37,252 nt of DNA, from NCBI GenBank assembly GCA_025456175.1, contig JALOLC010000001.1:1-37252 (forward strand). Reading direction: 5' to 3'. This stretch comes from Acidobacteriota bacterium (lineage in GTDB: Bacteria > Acidobacteriota > Aminicenantia > UBA2199). Of the stretch, positions 35,942 to 37,252 are shown piece after piece. How positions within the stretch are numbered: position 1 is the first letter of the stretch; the number at the start of each line of letters is the position of its first letter. Both the position numbers and the translations under genes were made by a program. Below the pieces are notes generated by a model, which was given only the letters and a program-made list of their open reading frames with translations, was not told where the DNA came from and did no database searches.

Positions 35942-37252
35942 ATGAAAAGCAAAATCAAGGACCTGATCAAGCTGCGCGAGGAGAAGGACGCGGCCGGCGG
36001 ACTGGACAAGCTGGCCCAGCGCCGGGCCCGGGGCCTGATGACGGCCCGGGACCGGGTTGAATATTTGTTCGACCCCGACACCTTCGTCGAGCTGCAGGGC
36101 TACGTGGCGCACCATTCGACCAATTTCGGCCTGGAAAAGAAGAAATTCCTCGGCGACGGCGTGATCACCGGCTTCGGCAAGGTCAATGACCGGGTGGTCT
36201 ATGTCTATTCCCAGGATTTTACCGTCCTCGGCGGCTCACTGGGAGAGATGCATGCCCGCAAGATCGTCAATATCATGGACCTGGCCCTGAAGGCCGGCGC
36301 CCCGGTCGTCGGCATCAACGACTCGGGGGGCGCCCGCATCCAGGAGGGAATCAACAGCCTGGCCGGCTACGGCGACATCTTTTTCCGCAACACCATCTCC
36401 TCGGGGGTCATTCCCCAGATTTCGGTGATCATGGGGCCCTGCGCCGGCGGCGCCGTCTATTCGCCGGGCATCACCGACTTCGTCTTCATGGTCGACAAGT
36501 CCAGCTACATGTTCGTTACCGGCCCCGAGGTCATCAAGGCGGTCAACAAGGAGGAGGTGACCTTCGAGGAGCTGGGCGGCGCCGAGAGCCACGCCACCAT
36601 ATCCGGCGTAGCGCACTTTGTCGGCCATGATGAAAAGGACACCCTGGACATGGTCAAGGAGCTCCTCGGCTACCTGCCCTTATCCAACAACGAGCCGCCT
36701 CCGGACCTCGAGGCCAGTGACCCCTTCGACCGCATGGATGACCGGCTGAACGAGATCGTGCCGGTCAACCCCAACAAGCCTTATGACGTCAAGGAACTGA
36801 TCATGGTGGTGGTCGACAGCCAGAAATTCCTCGAGGTCCACAAGGGCTACGCCCAGAACCTGGTGGTCGGCTTCGCCCGCCTGGGCGGCCGCTCGGTGGG
36901 CATCATCGCCAACAACCCGGCGGTGTTTGCCGGCACCCTGGACGTGCAGGCGTCGATGAAGGGGGCGCGCTTCATCCGCTTCTGCGACGCCTTCAACATC
37001 CCCCTGGTCAGCTTCGTCGACGTCCCCGGCTTCCTCCCTGGGCGTGATCAGGAGCAGCTGGGCATCATCAAGCATGGGGCCAAGATGCTCTACGCCTATT
37101 CCGAGGCCACGGTGCCCAAGCTGACGGTGATCACGCGCAAGGCCTATGGCGGGGCCTACATCGTCATGAGCTCCAAGCACCTGGGCGCCGACGTCGTCGC
37201 CGCCTGGCCCACGGCCGAGATCGCGGTCATGGGGCCGCAGGGCGCCATCAAC
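35942..37252 (+). CDS. Acyl-CoA (propionyl/methylmalonyl-CoA) carboxylase beta / carboxyltransferase subunit, 3'-truncated by window
   Basis: Read directly (absent from ORF track because open at the end): [51 protein letters not shown]..., [55 protein letters not shown]. Confidence 0.95.
   Translation, partial: MKSKIKDLIKLREEKDAAGGLDKLAQRRARGLMTARDRVEYLFDPDTFVELQGYVAHHSTNFGLEKKKFLGDGVITGFGKVNDRVVYVYSQDFTVLGGSLGEMHARKIVNIMDLALKAGAPVVGINDSGGARIQEGINSLAGYGDIFFRNTISSGVIPQISVIMGPCAGGAVYSPGITDFVFMVDKSSYMFVTGPEVIKAVNKEEVTFEELGGAESHATISGVAHFVGHDEKDTLDMVKELLGYLPLSNNEPPPDLEASDPFDRMDDRLNEIVPVNPNKPYDVKELIMVVVDSQKFLEVHKGYAQNLVVGFARLGGRSVGIIANNPAVFAGTLDVQASMKGARFIRFCDAFNIPLVSFVDVPGFLPGRDQEQLGIIKHGAKMLYAYSEATVPKLTVITRKAYGGAYIVMSSKHLGADVVAAWPTAEIAVMGPQGAIN

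Overview
GC-rich, gene-dense, largely housekeeping bacterial chromosome segment from a Gram-negative-type (diderm) organism. The complete Tol-Pal operon, LptE, Pal, OmpA and TonB proteins support a double membrane; the lineage is not determinable from the window alone, though an Acidobacteriota/Aminicenantota-like origin is a guess. I identify about 41 CDSs, two of them truncated by the window edges. They include an RMMBL/beta-CASP RNase, YgjP-like metallopeptidase, FtsK, ECF sigma + ZAS anti-sigma + double-TonB protein, leuS-lptE-holA, MFP-ABC ATPase-YIP1, OmpA, polyprenyl synthase-CYTH-nucleotidyltransferase, a GAF-like protein with pyrE, HIT-LOG, gmd-cupin-Hal2-type phosphatase, etfBA, tolQ-tolR-tolA-tolB-pal-cpoB-ssb-mglA-orf-SBP-OMP, and a biotin-dependent carboxyltransferase. 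I saw no CRISPR, transposase, integrase, phage or tRNA/rRNA gene. The most interesting points are: (1) a compact MFP/ATPase/YIP1 operon that lacks the FtsX-type permease; (2) a 24.06-24.60 kb intergenic island with a long purine/pyrimidine hairpin, a small ORF with a near-consensus promoter and a heptad-periodic inverted repeat; (3) an MglA GTPase with a long acidic C-terminal extension inside the Tol-Pal operon; (4) an ECF sigma/anti-sigma pair coupled to a tandem TonB-domain protein; (5) a predicted leaderless ftsK transcript. All family assignments come from reading motifs by eye; no database search was run.
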